64,000 nucleotides of DNA, from positions 200,231 through 264,230 of the forward strand of contig JABJAB010000044.1 in NCBI GenBank assembly GCA_018666235.1, in the 5' to 3' direction. A program made the position numbers and the translations under genes. A model generated the notes under the pieces. That model saw only the letters and a program-made list of their open reading frames with translations. It did no database searches and was not told where the DNA came from. This document shows positions 52,317 through 60,461 of the stretch, in pieces. The first letter of the stretch is position 1. Every line of letters begins with the position of its first letter. Source of the DNA: Ilumatobacter sp. GTDB lineage: Bacteria > Actinomycetota > Acidimicrobiia > Acidimicrobiales > Ilumatobacteraceae.

Positions 52317-53123
52317 ATGACATTCCCCCCACCGAACGCCGATCAGCAGATCAATCCAGTCCCCTCCCCCAGCACGGCTCCTCCTGGACGCTCCCCCCGC
52401 CGAACCGCCTCGATTGTCGCCCTCACCTCCGGCCTGCTCGTCGGCGGCGTACTCGTCGGCAGCCAGTTCGTCTCCGCGAACACTCCCAGCGTCGGCGACG
52501 ACACGACTGAGCCCAACACCGACGACACGACGGAGCCAGACGCCGACGACACAGCTGACTGGGACAAGGCTGACTGGATGGACTTGGGCGGCATGTTCGA
52601 CCTCGACCCCGAAGTCAAGGCTCAGTTTGACGAGTTCGAGGCGTGCATCTCCGAGCAACTCGGCGACCTGGATGTGTTCGGCGGCGTCGATGTGATCGGC
52701 GAGACCGGCGTCATTCCATCGCTCGAAAAACTCGAAGACTTCGACTTCGACATGCTCGAGGACTTCAAGATCCCATCGGGCGTGTTCGTCGAAGCTGGTG
52801 ACGACACCGGGTTCTACGAGTTCGGTGACGGCGACGGCACGATCACGATCACCAAGTCCGGCGACGACATCAAGGTGAACTCAGACGGCGACGTCAGCGT
52901 GCAGACCTTCGAACTCTCCGACTTCGGCGTCGACAAGGACTTCTCGTTCCCTGAAATCCCCCCCGAGCAACAGACCGAACTCGACTCCAAGTGGGCCGAG
53001 ATCACGACCACGTGGGAAAGCGCGGAGAACGCGTGCGGCGATCTCCTGCCGGGCGACTTCCTCGGCGGCATGCTCGATGGCGTCTTCAGCAACGGGCCCT
53101 TTGCCGTCCCGTCCAACGACTGA
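52317..53123 (+). CDS. Secreted or membrane-anchored acidic protein, two-component target
   Basis: A 268-residue protein I cannot assign. A Pro/Arg-rich head (about 1-30) precedes one hydrophobic segment (31-53), then an extracellular region very rich in Asp, Glu and Thr (TTEPNTDDTTEPDADD). The folded part has two Cys (C110 in FEACISEQ and one near 249 in ENACGDLL) that could form a disulfide. No repeats or catalytic motif are seen. AAAGG lies six bases before the ATG at 52317. With the OmpR-type sites upstream it is probably the direct output of the adjacent kinase/regulator pair, perhaps a cation- or peptide-binding partner of the sensor. Confidence 0.75.
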   Translation: MTFPPPNADQQINPVPSPSTAPPGRSPRRTASIVALTSGLLVGGVLVGSQFVSANTPSVGDDTTEPNTDDTTEPDADDTADWDKADWMDLGGMFDLDPEVKAQFDEFEACISEQLGDLDVFGGVDVIGETGVIPSLEKLEDFDFDMLEDFKIPSGVFVEAGDDTGFYEFGDGDGTITITKSGDDIKVNSDGDVSVQTFELSDFGVDKDFSFPEIPPEQQTELDSKWAEITTTWESAENACGDLLPGDFLGGMLDGVFSNGPFAVPSND

Positions 53124-53166
53124 CATTCGAGGGACTGCCAACACCCGACGTTCTCCTGCATCTCTG

Positions 53167-53190
53167 CATTCCGTCATTCCGTCATTCCGT
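53167..53190. repeat. Three tandem copies of an 8-base unit
   Basis: CATTCCGT is repeated three times in a row, followed by a partial fourth unit, in the gap upstream of the hydrolase gene. It may vary in copy number by slippage. It ends 18 bases before the -10-like TATCGT box. Confidence 0.7.
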
Positions 53191-53221
53191 CATCACTGCC
53201 GCGGGACTATCGTCAGCGGCC

Positions 53222-54040
53222 GTGACTGCATCGACGGCCAGCTTCGGAACCACGCGCGACGGGCTCACACAGCGCCGCCGCCACTGGGCCGCATCCAGCC
53301 CCAAGGCAGCCATCTTGCTCGTCCACGGGATCGGTGAACACTCGGGCCGATACGAGCATGTCGGCAATGCGCTGTCCGACGCCAGCTTCGACATGCTGTC
53401 GTTCGATCAGCGCGGCTTCGGCGAGACCGCCGGACGGCGAGCGTTCGTCACGGACTTCTCGGAATACACCGATGATGTTGCCGACCTACTCGCCGAGCGC
53501 CGCAAACTTGGCGTCCCCGTCGTCCTGATGGGGCACTCCCTTGGCGGCCTCATCGCAGCGACATACCTCGTCGGAGCGGATCCCCAGCCGGACTTCGCCG
53601 TACTCAGCGCACCTGCGCTCGCCGCCGAGATCCCGCGCTGGCAGCGCGTCGCCGTTCCCGTGCTGAGCCGGGTGACGCCGCGGCTGCACGTGAAATCCGA
53701 CTTCGACGGCTCGATCCTCAGCCGTGACGAGGCAGTCCAGCAGGCGTACGACAACGATCCGCTCCGCGTCGACGGTGCCACCGCGTCACTGGGCCGCCAA
53801 ATCATGACGACGATGGCTTCGACGTCGGATCAGATCAACCGGATCTCTGTGCCGACCTACGTTCTCCACGGAGGCGACGATGCGCTGGTGACACCAACTG
53901 CGTCGGAGCCAATCGGCCAACTGGACAACGTCACCCGCAAGGTCTGGCCCGGATTGCGCCACGAATCCATGAATGAGCCCGAATGGCCCGAGGTCGTCGA
54001 CGGCATCTCCACCTGGCTCGACGCTCAATTGTCAGCCTGA
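53222..54040 (+). CDS. Alpha/beta hydrolase, monoacylglycerol lipase-like
   Basis: A 272-residue serine hydrolase. LLVHGIGEHSGRYEHV carries the oxyanion region, and the nucleophile elbow is MGHSLGG. The acid is in VLHGGDDALVTP and the His in WPGLRHESMNEPE, matching the monoacylglycerol lipase/lysophospholipase group. A longer frame starts at 52991 but overlaps the previous gene. The GTG at 53222 fits the family, and TATCGT (53208-53213) lies eight bases upstream. Confidence 0.87.
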   Translation: MTASTASFGTTRDGLTQRRRHWAASSPKAAILLVHGIGEHSGRYEHVGNALSDASFDMLSFDQRGFGETAGRRAFVTDFSEYTDDVADLLAERRKLGVPVVLMGHSLGGLIAATYLVGADPQPDFAVLSAPALAAEIPRWQRVAVPVLSRVTPRLHVKSDFDGSILSRDEAVQQAYDNDPLRVDGATASLGRQIMTTMASTSDQINRISVPTYVLHGGDDALVTPTASEPIGQLDNVTRKVWPGLRHESMNEPEWPEVVDGISTWLDAQLSA

Positions 54041-54067
54041 CTGTCTCCCCCGCTGTTGCCCCGACTG

Positions 54068-55078
54068 TCAGGGCTGGCGACGGACCAAAGCGATGCCGAA
54101 GTCGTTGGCAGGATCAGTAAAGAATGCGCCGTCGGCAAAGCCGACTTCGGCGAGTTCGGCCAACAGCCTGCCCTGACTGAACTTCGTGGAGATCTCGATA
54201 CGTAACTCCTCGCCAGATTCGAGTTCGACGTCGAGATCGAGAGCTTCAATCCGTGCCCGCTCGGGCTCACACGCGCGGAGCCGCATATCGATCCGCTCTT
54301 CGCGTCCGTCCCAGAACGGCACGTAGTCGAAGTTGCCGACATCGATGTTGCCGCCAAGTTCACGGTTGATGACGCTCAGCGCGTTGCGGATAAACGCATC
54401 GGTCGTTCCCGCGCTGTCGTTGTAGGCAGACAGGAGTCGGTCGACCGGCTTGATCAGGTCGACACCTAACAGCACCCAGTCGCCCGGGTCGAGCACATCG
54501 GCCAGGGCACCAAGAAATGCTGTGCGTTCCTCCCGATAGAAGTTCCCGATCGTTCCGCCGAGGAAAGCAACGAGGCGCGTACCGCCTGTTGGCAAGCGAT
54601 GCAGGTGTTGGTTGAAGTCACCAATCACCGGTGACACGTCAAGATCGGGATATCGCTCGCCGAGCATCGCGGCTGCATCGAGCAACGTGGCCTCGCTCAC
54701 ATCGAGCGGCACGAAACGTTCGATCATTCCGCGTGCAGCGAATGCGTCGAGCAATGTCCGCGTCTTGTCGCTCGTTCCTGATCCAAGTTCGATCACCGTG
54801 GTCGCGGCGGTCATCTCGGCGATCATCGTCGAGTGGTCGGCAAGAATCTGACGTTCGGCCTCAGTTTGGTAGTACTCGGGCAGCCGGGTGATCTGGTCGA
54901 ACAGGTCGCTGCCACGGTCGTCGTAGAGCCAGCGGGGCGGGACAGTGCGCGGACGGCGTTGAAGTGCTCGACGCAATTCAGCATGTGCCTCGGCGGACGG
55001 CGTCTCGGTCTCGGCACGCTCGTCGGCGCTGAACGTGTTGTCAGCGGTGTCGTCGGCGGTCTGGTCGCTGTGGTGCAT
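54068..55078 (-). CDS. egtD: L-histidine N-alpha-methyltransferase EgtD
   Basis: A 336-residue SAM-dependent enzyme that trimethylates histidine to hercynine, the first step of ergothioneine synthesis. The family block is RTVPPRWLYDDRGSDLFDQI. The SAM site is in VIELGSGTSDKTR. Later motifs are AFLGGTIGNFYREER and the substrate-binding EERIDMRL. A 30-residue acidic N-terminal extension precedes the conserved part. It follows egtB by nine bases in one operon. Other egt genes (A, C, E) are not adjacent. Confidence 0.95.
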   Translation of the reverse strand: MHHSDQTADDTADNTFSADERAETETPSAEAHAELRRALQRRPRTVPPRWLYDDRGSDLFDQITRLPEYYQTEAERQILADHSTMIAEMTAATTVIELGSGTSDKTRTLLDAFAARGMIERFVPLDVSEATLLDAAAMLGERYPDLDVSPVIGDFNQHLHRLPTGGTRLVAFLGGTIGNFYREERTAFLGALADVLDPGDWVLLGVDLIKPVDRLLSAYNDSAGTTDAFIRNALSVINRELGGNIDVGNFDYVPFWDGREERIDMRLRACEPERARIEALDLDVELESGEELRIEISTKFSQGRLLAELAEVGFADGAFFTDPANDFGIALVRRQP

Positions 55079-55087
55079 GGAAGGCTT

Positions 55088-56374
55088 TCAGTGCCGATCG
55101 GCAGCGAGTCGGACACCCGACGCATGCCACCGCGTGTGCGGATGGAAGAAGTTTCGATAGGTGGCTCGGGTATGGGCCGGCGGGGTGAACACCGAGCCGC
55201 CGCGCAGTACCTGCTGGCCAGACATGAACTTGCCGTTGTATTCGCCAATGGCCCCATCGGCCACTTTGAATCCCGGGTACGGCTCGTACGCCGACGACGT
55301 CCACTCCCAACAATCGCCAAACATCTGGCGGAGACCGCCGGTCGGTGCGCCCGCTGCAGCGGGATGGAAACTGAAGTCGGCACGCTGCTCGTCGAGCACG
55401 TTGCCGCCCAGATCGAGACCGCGCGCCGCGTGTTCCCACTCGAATTCAGTCGGCAGCCTCGCTCCGGCCCACGTCGCATAGGCATCGGCTTCATAGTGCG
55501 ACAGGTGGGCTACCGGTTCGTGCGGATCGACCGACCGGATGCCAGTCAGCGTATGTATCCACCAGCGATCGACGTCGTCAGGATCGGGCCGCCAGTACTC
55601 GGGCGCGGTCCATCCTTCGTCAAGCGAGCGGTACCAGCCATCGGACTTCCACAACTCTGGTCGCTGGTAGCCCCCGTCGGCAATGAAGTCGATCCATTCG
55701 CCGGCGGTGACTAATCGATCAGTGAGCGCAAAGTCATAGAGACGAACCTCGTGATGCGGACCTTCACTGTCGAATGAGAACCGACCGCCGGCCAGATGGT
55801 CGACGCCAATACCCGCAATGCCGCCGGTGAAGTCGACCCAGTTCGCCGGGCCGGGATCCGCTGCAGGCACTGCCACACGGTCGCTGTAGGCCGGGCCGAC
55901 CGCTGGGTTCATCGACAGCACATGCTTGACGTCCATCAGGAGCAGTTCCTGATGTTGCTCTTCGTGATGGGTACCGAGCAAGACGACATCGGCAAGGTCC
56001 GCATCGACGCCGCCCGCAAGCAGCTCCGCCATTTCCTTGTCGACATGTGCGCGGTAGTCGGCGACTTCACTCATCGACGGTCGCGTGACCAGGCCTCGAT
56101 GCGGGCGCGGATGCCGGGCGCCGACTGCGTCGTAGTAGCTGTTGTAAAGAAAGCGATATTCGGGACGGTCCCACACACGATCACTGGTTCCGTCAGCGTG
56201 CAAAGCGAACTCGGCGAAGAACCACGTCGAGTGCGCACGGTGCCACTTGGTCGGGCTGGTGTCCGGCATCGACTGCACCATCTGGTCTTCGGCGGACAAT
56301 GGCGCGGCCAGGCGCTCCGTGCGAGCACGCACCTCTGCGTATCGCGTTGCAAGATCCTGTGCTTCCCACGCCAT
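55088..56374 (-). CDS. egtB: Ergothioneine sulfoxide synthase EgtB
   Basis: A 428-residue iron enzyme that joins hercynine with gamma-glutamylcysteine or cysteine by an oxidative C-S bond. The N-terminal DinB-like domain carries the iron His: H48 in PTKWHRAHSTWFFAEF and H137/H141 in HHEEQHQELLLMD. The C-terminal FGE-sulfatase-like domain spans about 180-428 (GWYRSLDEG, RLPTEFEWEHAARG, GDCWEWTSSAYEPYPGF, LRGGSVFTP). Since egtA and egtC are absent nearby, whether it uses cysteine directly is open. It is not the formylglycine-generating enzyme needed by the sulfatases, despite the shared fold. Confidence 0.95.
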   Translation of the reverse strand: MAWEAQDLATRYAEVRARTERLAAPLSAEDQMVQSMPDTSPTKWHRAHSTWFFAEFALHADGTSDRVWDRPEYRFLYNSYYDAVGARHPRPHRGLVTRPSMSEVADYRAHVDKEMAELLAGGVDADLADVVLLGTHHEEQHQELLLMDVKHVLSMNPAVGPAYSDRVAVPAADPGPANWVDFTGGIAGIGVDHLAGGRFSFDSEGPHHEVRLYDFALTDRLVTAGEWIDFIADGGYQRPELWKSDGWYRSLDEGWTAPEYWRPDPDDVDRWWIHTLTGIRSVDPHEPVAHLSHYEADAYATWAGARLPTEFEWEHAARGLDLGGNVLDEQRADFSFHPAAAGAPTGGLRQMFGDCWEWTSSAYEPYPGFKVADGAIGEYNGKFMSGQQVLRGGSVFTPPAHTRATYRNFFHPHTRWHASGVRLAADRH

Positions 56375-56520
56375 CTCACTACATAACCATCACGAGCATT
56401 CGATATGCCCATGCGAGCCCGAAACAACCAGTGAATTCCACCGACAGTTGAGGCCACACAATGCCGCAGCGTCACCCGCTGACTCGGTCGGCGTGGGGCC
56501 GGCGCCGCTACGTTCCACAT

Positions 56521-57378
56521 ATGGACATCGGCCTCTACATCTTCCCCACCGACCAGACCATCAACGCCGTGGAGCTGGCCAAGGTCGCAGACCAGGCCGG
56601 CTTCGAGTCACTCTGGTTTCCCGAGCACTCGCACATTCCTGTCAGCCGCGCCACACCATGGGGCGGCCGGGCCGGAGCCCCTGACCTCCCCGAGTTCTAC
56701 TGGCGCACCCACGATCCGTTCGTCACAATGGGCGCCTGCGCGTCCGTGACCGAGAACATCAAGCTCGCAACTGGCATCTGCCTCGTCGCACAACGCGATC
56801 CGATCCACACCGCGAAGGAAGTTGCCAGTGTCGACTCGCTCAGTGGCGGGCGCATGCTGTTTGGCATCGGCTACGGATGGAACAAGGAAGAGATGGCGCA
56901 GCACGGAACCGCGTACGGCGAGCGGCGCGAACTGCTCCGCGAGAACATCAAGGCCATGCAGGCGCTGTGGACTCAAGACGAGGCGTCGTTCAGCGGCGAC
57001 CACGTGCACATCGAGCCGAGCTGGTCCTGGCCAAAGCCGACACAGCAGCCACACCCTCCGATCATCCTCGGTGGTGCCGCCGGACCGAAGACTGCTGCCC
57101 ACATTGCCGAGTTCTGCGACGGCTGGATGCCCATCGGCGGGCGCCATGCAATCAGCGGTTTCGACGAGGTGGCAAAGGCATGCGATGACATCGGGCGTGA
57201 CCCGAAGTCTGTCGAGCTCGGCATCTTCGGCGCCCCCGCCGACGAAGCCAAGTTGACTGAACTCGCCACATCTGGTGTGTCACGTGCGGTGTTCACCCTC
57301 CCTCAGGGTCCGCGCGACGAGGTGCTCGCCGAAGTCGAACGCGTCGCTCCGCTGATCGACGCGATGCGCGACGCCTGA
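56521..57378 (+). CDS. F420-type LLM-class oxidoreductase
   Basis: A 285-residue luciferase-like protein of the probable F420-dependent group. Features are MDIGLYIFPTDQTINAVELA, WFPEHSHIPVSR, ATGICLVAQRDPIHTAKEVA and the GGRMLFGIGYGWNKEEM block, then PPIILGGAAGPKTAAHIAEF. The frame extends to 56461, but the ATG at 56521 matches the family start. It is divergent from egtB. The substrate is unknown. Confidence 0.9.
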   Translation: MDIGLYIFPTDQTINAVELAKVADQAGFESLWFPEHSHIPVSRATPWGGRAGAPDLPEFYWRTHDPFVTMGACASVTENIKLATGICLVAQRDPIHTAKEVASVDSLSGGRMLFGIGYGWNKEEMAQHGTAYGERRELLRENIKAMQALWTQDEASFSGDHVHIEPSWSWPKPTQQPHPPIILGGAAGPKTAAHIAEFCDGWMPIGGRHAISGFDEVAKACDDIGRDPKSVELGIFGAPADEAKLTELATSGVSRAVFTLPQGPRDEVLAEVERVAPLIDAMRDA

Positions 57379-57469
57379 TCGCCAACTCCAGCAGAGCGGT
57401 CAGCGGGCTGTAAACGACCAATCACGACGTGGAAACACTCCGGTCACGTCGCGATGCGACGATCAGTTC

Positions 57470-57934
57470 ATGTTCAACGACATCCCCCTCATCGTTGCCC
57501 TTGACCATCCCTCGCTGATCGAGGCCATCGACCAGTTCGCCGATGAACTGCACAATGAGCAACGGTTCTTCGGTTCGAGTGCTGCGCCCGCGCCATTCCC
57601 GTCGTTGATCAATCGGGTCACGTCATCGGGAGGGATGAGGCTCGGAGCGATGGTCGACGGCCACATCGTTGCCATGGCGCGGGTCGAAGCCTCAGGCGAC
57701 ACATCGATCGCCGTCGTTGCTGACTGGAGAGGACGCGGCATCGGCCGGGCGCTGCTCGCCGCCACGGTTCGTCGAGCGGGCCAGATGGGGCTCAGTCGGC
57801 TGGTCGTGCGGTCGAGCCAGCGCAGTCGATCGGTCGCTGCGCTCGGCAGGTCAGTCGGAGCCGTCACCGTCGACCAGGGGCGCGGTCGTGTCGACCTGAT
57901 CTTTCCGATCGACCGCGCTGCTCGAACCGCCTGA
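57470..57934 (+). CDS. GNAT-family N-acetyltransferase
   Basis: A 154-residue acyltransferase-fold protein. The acetyl-CoA loop is R-G-R-G-I-G-R-A in VVADWRGRGIGRALLAA. N- and C-terminal parts are short, and the last strand (GAVTVDQGRGRVDLIFPI) ends the domain. The acceptor is not predictable. It lies between two F420-type genes and converges with the second. Confidence 0.85.
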   Translation: MFNDIPLIVALDHPSLIEAIDQFADELHNEQRFFGSSAAPAPFPSLINRVTSSGGMRLGAMVDGHIVAMARVEASGDTSIAVVADWRGRGIGRALLAATVRRAGQMGLSRLVVRSSQRSRSVAALGRSVGAVTVDQGRGRVDLIFPIDRAARTA

Positions 57935-57956
57935 CGTCAACCGACAGCGCTTCAGC

Positions 57957-58862
57957 TCAGGTGCGCGCCTGTAGCAAATCCATGGTCCGTGCCGGGCCGT
58001 CACCATCGGGGATGACCACTGCAGTGAAGTCCGTCGCTCCGGCAGCGGCGATGGCGTCGAGACCGGCATTCACTGTGTCTTCGTCACCGATCAAGCTGAT
58101 CTCCTCGACGCCGTGGACACCTTCGATGTCGAGCATCGCGCGATACGACGGCAGGGCCGCGTAGCCCTCGAGCATCTTGCCGACGAACTCCGTCGTCGGC
58201 TGCGGGTCGTCGGTCACGCAGACCGGCAGACTGCAGACCACCCGCGGTGTCGATCGTCCAGCTTCGGTCGCAGCATCATTGATGATCGGCACAATCTGCT
58301 GCTCGAGCGTCTTGGGGCCCACGCACCAGAGGATGGTTCCATCGGTGCGCTTGCCGGCCATCTTCAACATCTGTTCGCCGAGCGCTGCGACCATCACCAA
58401 CGGCTTGTTGTCGGTCATCAACGTCGCCTGCTGCTCGAGCGACCACACCTCGCCCTGCAAGCTGGCTGTGCCGGTCTCGAGCAATGAGTCGAGAATCGCC
58501 AGGTATTCCGACATGTGCTTGACGGGGCGTTCCCACTTCATCCCCCAGCGACCTTCGACCGAGGGCTGGTGCGCCAGGCCGATGCCGAGGACGATTCGAC
58601 CGTTGGACGCGGCCTGTGCGGTGAGCGCACCTGCGGCCATGACTTCGGGATGGCGCGTCCACGTCGGTACGACAGCGGTTCCAAGTTCGATGGTCGACGT
58701 GGTGCGACCCGCTATTGCAAGCATCGCCAGCGAATCAGCGAGCGCGGTCTGAGCGAGCCAGTAGCTCGCGAAGCCAGCCACTTCGCTCTGCTCCACGTCG
58801 GTGACGATCGCGTCGAGGTTCGGATGTGCGAGCTGGCCAGAGCCGTTGATGCCGATTTTCAT
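57957..58862 (-). CDS. F420-type LLM-class oxidoreductase (third copy)
   Basis: A 301-residue luciferase-like protein: MKIGINGSGQLAHPNLDAIV, FASYWLAQTALADSLAMLAIAG, GTAVVPTWTRHPEVMA, and GRIVLGIGLAHQPSVEGRWG. It resembles the probable F420-dependent MSMEG_4879-like subfamily and differs clearly from the copies at 49074 and 56521, so they are not recent duplicates. The substrate is unknown. It is divergent from the SMP-30 gene. Confidence 0.88.
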   Translation of the reverse strand: MKIGINGSGQLAHPNLDAIVTDVEQSEVAGFASYWLAQTALADSLAMLAIAGRTTSTIELGTAVVPTWTRHPEVMAAGALTAQAASNGRIVLGIGLAHQPSVEGRWGMKWERPVKHMSEYLAILDSLLETGTASLQGEVWSLEQQATLMTDNKPLVMVAALGEQMLKMAGKRTDGTILWCVGPKTLEQQIVPIINDAATEAGRSTPRVVCSLPVCVTDDPQPTTEFVGKMLEGYAALPSYRAMLDIEGVHGVEEISLIGDEDTVNAGLDAIAAAGATDFTAVVIPDGDGPARTMDLLQART

Positions 58863-58908
58863 CCTTGGACCATACGCCGCCGGTGGGCGGGCGGACAGGG
58901 TCGCGCAG

Positions 58909-58914
58909 TACCGT
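58909..58914 (+). promoter_or_regulatory. Probable -10 box (TACCGT)
   Basis: TACCGT is seven bases before the ATG at 58922, fitting the leaderless pattern seen at mftA and others. There is no ribosome site. Confidence 0.35.
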
Positions 58915-58921
58915 CGTAACG

Positions 58922-59770
58922 ATGAGCTGGGAACTCGTTCTTGACGGCATCGACTTCGGCGAGGGGCCGCGTTGGCACGACAACCGCTTCTGGTTCAGCG
59001 ACTTCTTCCAGCACTCGATCTCATCAGTCGGCGCCGACGGGATTCGAAATGTCGAACATGCCGATGTCGGTCGCCCCTCAGGGTTGGGCTGGCTTCCAGA
59101 CGGACGGCTCCTGTTCGTCGAGATGATCAGCCGAAGGGTGATGCGTGTCGATGCCGGCGGCGCCATCGTCGAGCATGCCGACATCTCAGGTGTGGCGACG
59201 GGCCACTGCAACGACATCGTGGTCGACGCAACGGGCAACGCCTACGTTGGCAACTTCGGATTCGACATGGAGGGCGGCGACGAGTTCGCAACCGCCTCGC
59301 TCGCGCTCGTTCGGCCCGACGGCTCCGTCGAGGTCGCAGCAACCGATCTCATGTTCCCCAACGGGTCAGTGATTATCGATGACGGCGCGACGCTCATTGT
59401 CGGCGAATCGTTCGGCGGCAAATACCTCGCATTTGACATTGCGGCCGATGCCACGCTGTCCAATCGCCGCACTTGGGCCGAAGTCGACGGGATGGCTCCG
59501 GATGGCTGCTCTGTCGATGCCGAGGGCGGCATCTGGTTCTCCGACGCACTCGGCAAGCAAGTCGTCCGCGTGATCGAAGGCGGCGAGGTCACGCACCAGC
59601 TGCCGACCGGCGACAACACGTTTGCCTGCATGCTTGGCGGCGAGGACGGCACGACGCTCTTCGCGCTCACGTGCGAGGACTCACACCCCTCCAAAGCGGC
59701 CGGCACCGGCACCGGCAAGCTCTGGACCACCACGGTCGACGTCCCGCGCAACGCCACTGATCTTCCCTGA
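58922..59770 (+). CDS. SMP-30/gluconolactonase-family protein
   Basis: A 282-residue six-bladed beta-propeller lactonase-like protein. The calcium-site residues appear as the Glu of DFGEGPRWHDNRFWFSD, the Asn of GHCNDIVVDATGNAYVGNFGF, the Asn of MFPNGSVI and the Asp of DGMAPDGCSVDAEGGIWF. It hydrolyses sugar or other lactones or organophosphates. It ends before the dispersed palindrome and converges with the VOC gene. Confidence 0.9.
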   Translation: MSWELVLDGIDFGEGPRWHDNRFWFSDFFQHSISSVGADGIRNVEHADVGRPSGLGWLPDGRLLFVEMISRRVMRVDAGGAIVEHADISGVATGHCNDIVVDATGNAYVGNFGFDMEGGDEFATASLALVRPDGSVEVAATDLMFPNGSVIIDDGATLIVGESFGGKYLAFDIAADATLSNRRTWAEVDGMAPDGCSVDAEGGIWFSDALGKQVVRVIEGGEVTHQLPTGDNTFACMLGGEDGTTLFALTCEDSHPSKAAGTGTGKLWTTTVDVPRNATDLP

Positions 59771-59796
59771 GTCAGCTTGCCCGGCGAGCTCAACAC

Positions 59797-59850
59797 CCGT
59801 TTGCGCCCGAGTTTCTGCGGACCGGTCCGCAGAAATCCCGACGCAAACGG
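59797..59850. repeat. Dispersed palindromic element, copy 2
   Basis: Arms of 27 bases with four mismatched pairs, centred between 59823 and 59824. The inner 24 bases (half-site TTTCTGCGGACC) are identical to copy 1 at 38900-38943, as is the CCCGTTTGCG flank. Like copy 1 it lies between two convergent genes. It seems a mobile or expanding intergenic palindrome, or a shared terminator design. Confidence 0.88.
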
Positions 59851-59890
59851 TTGTGAAGCGGGGTGTTGCGGTTGTGAAGCGGGGTGTTGC
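59849..59890. repeat. Tandem duplication of a 21-base unit
   Basis: Two identical 21-base units (59849-59869 and 59870-59890; each contains GTGAAGCGGGGTGTTGC) directly follow palindrome copy 2 and end before the VOC stop. GGGGTGTTG within each unit complements CAACACCC left of the palindrome, so the unit may extend the hairpin's base. Confidence 0.85.
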
Positions 59891-59895
59891 GGGTG

Positions 59896-60420
59896 TTAGG
59901 GCACGGCGTTGCCGTACATCTCGCCGAGGGGATCATTGATCAACTCGAGGCGTTCGCCATCCGGGCCGGCGAAATAGAGCGACGTGTCGCCGACGAGGAA
60001 GGTGTCCACACCGGCGCCTTCGAGCTTGCCCTTCAGGCGCGTCCAGTTGTCCGGCGGCACCGAGATCGCCAGGTGATGATGGCCGCCGAGCACTTCGGCG
60101 TAGTCCTCGAGGCCCAACCCGGGAAAGTCGAAAAACGCCAGGGCATTGCCGTTACCAATGTCGAAGAAGAAGTGCGTCGAACCCTCGTAGTCACGGTTCT
60201 CGAACAGCTCGGTCAGTGGGAACTCAAGGAGGTCCTGGTAAAAGCCGATCGTCCGCTCGACGTCGCTGGAGATCAGCGCCTGATGATGCACACCACGTGC
60301 TGACGAAGCCGCTCGTTCCGCTTTCGGCTTGAGGTACTTGGTGCGCATCTGCGCCCATTCGTCTTCGCGGTCGGGATGGTCGCCGTCATGTGTGGAACCA
60401 AAATGCGGATTGCTTGCCAT
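59896..60420 (-). CDS. VOC (glyoxalase/dioxygenase) family protein
   Basis: A 174-residue vicinal-oxygen-chelate protein with one glyoxalase-like domain at about 40-170. Metal-site candidates are the first His of GVHHQALISSDVERTIGFYQD, His in GGHHHLAISV, and Glu of DGERLELINDP. It could be a lyase, isomerase or extradiol dioxygenase. It is last in the leftward catabolic-looking cluster. Confidence 0.87.
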   Translation of the reverse strand: MASNPHFGSTHDGDHPDREDEWAQMRTKYLKPKAERAASSARGVHHQALISSDVERTIGFYQDLLEFPLTELFENRDYEGSTHFFFDIGNGNALAFFDFPGLGLEDYAEVLGGHHHLAISVPPDNWTRLKGKLEGAGVDTFLVGDTSLYFAGPDGERLELINDPLGEMYGNAVP

Positions 60421-60461
60421 TGCAACAATCTAGTCGCAGGCAGCGCCTCCCGGCGCGGCGG

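Noticed and set aside
55088..56374. Formylglycine-generating enzyme for the sulfatases
   Set aside because: The C-terminal FGE-like domain is fused to a DinB-like domain with the EgtB iron His residues and lies beside egtD, so it is EgtB.
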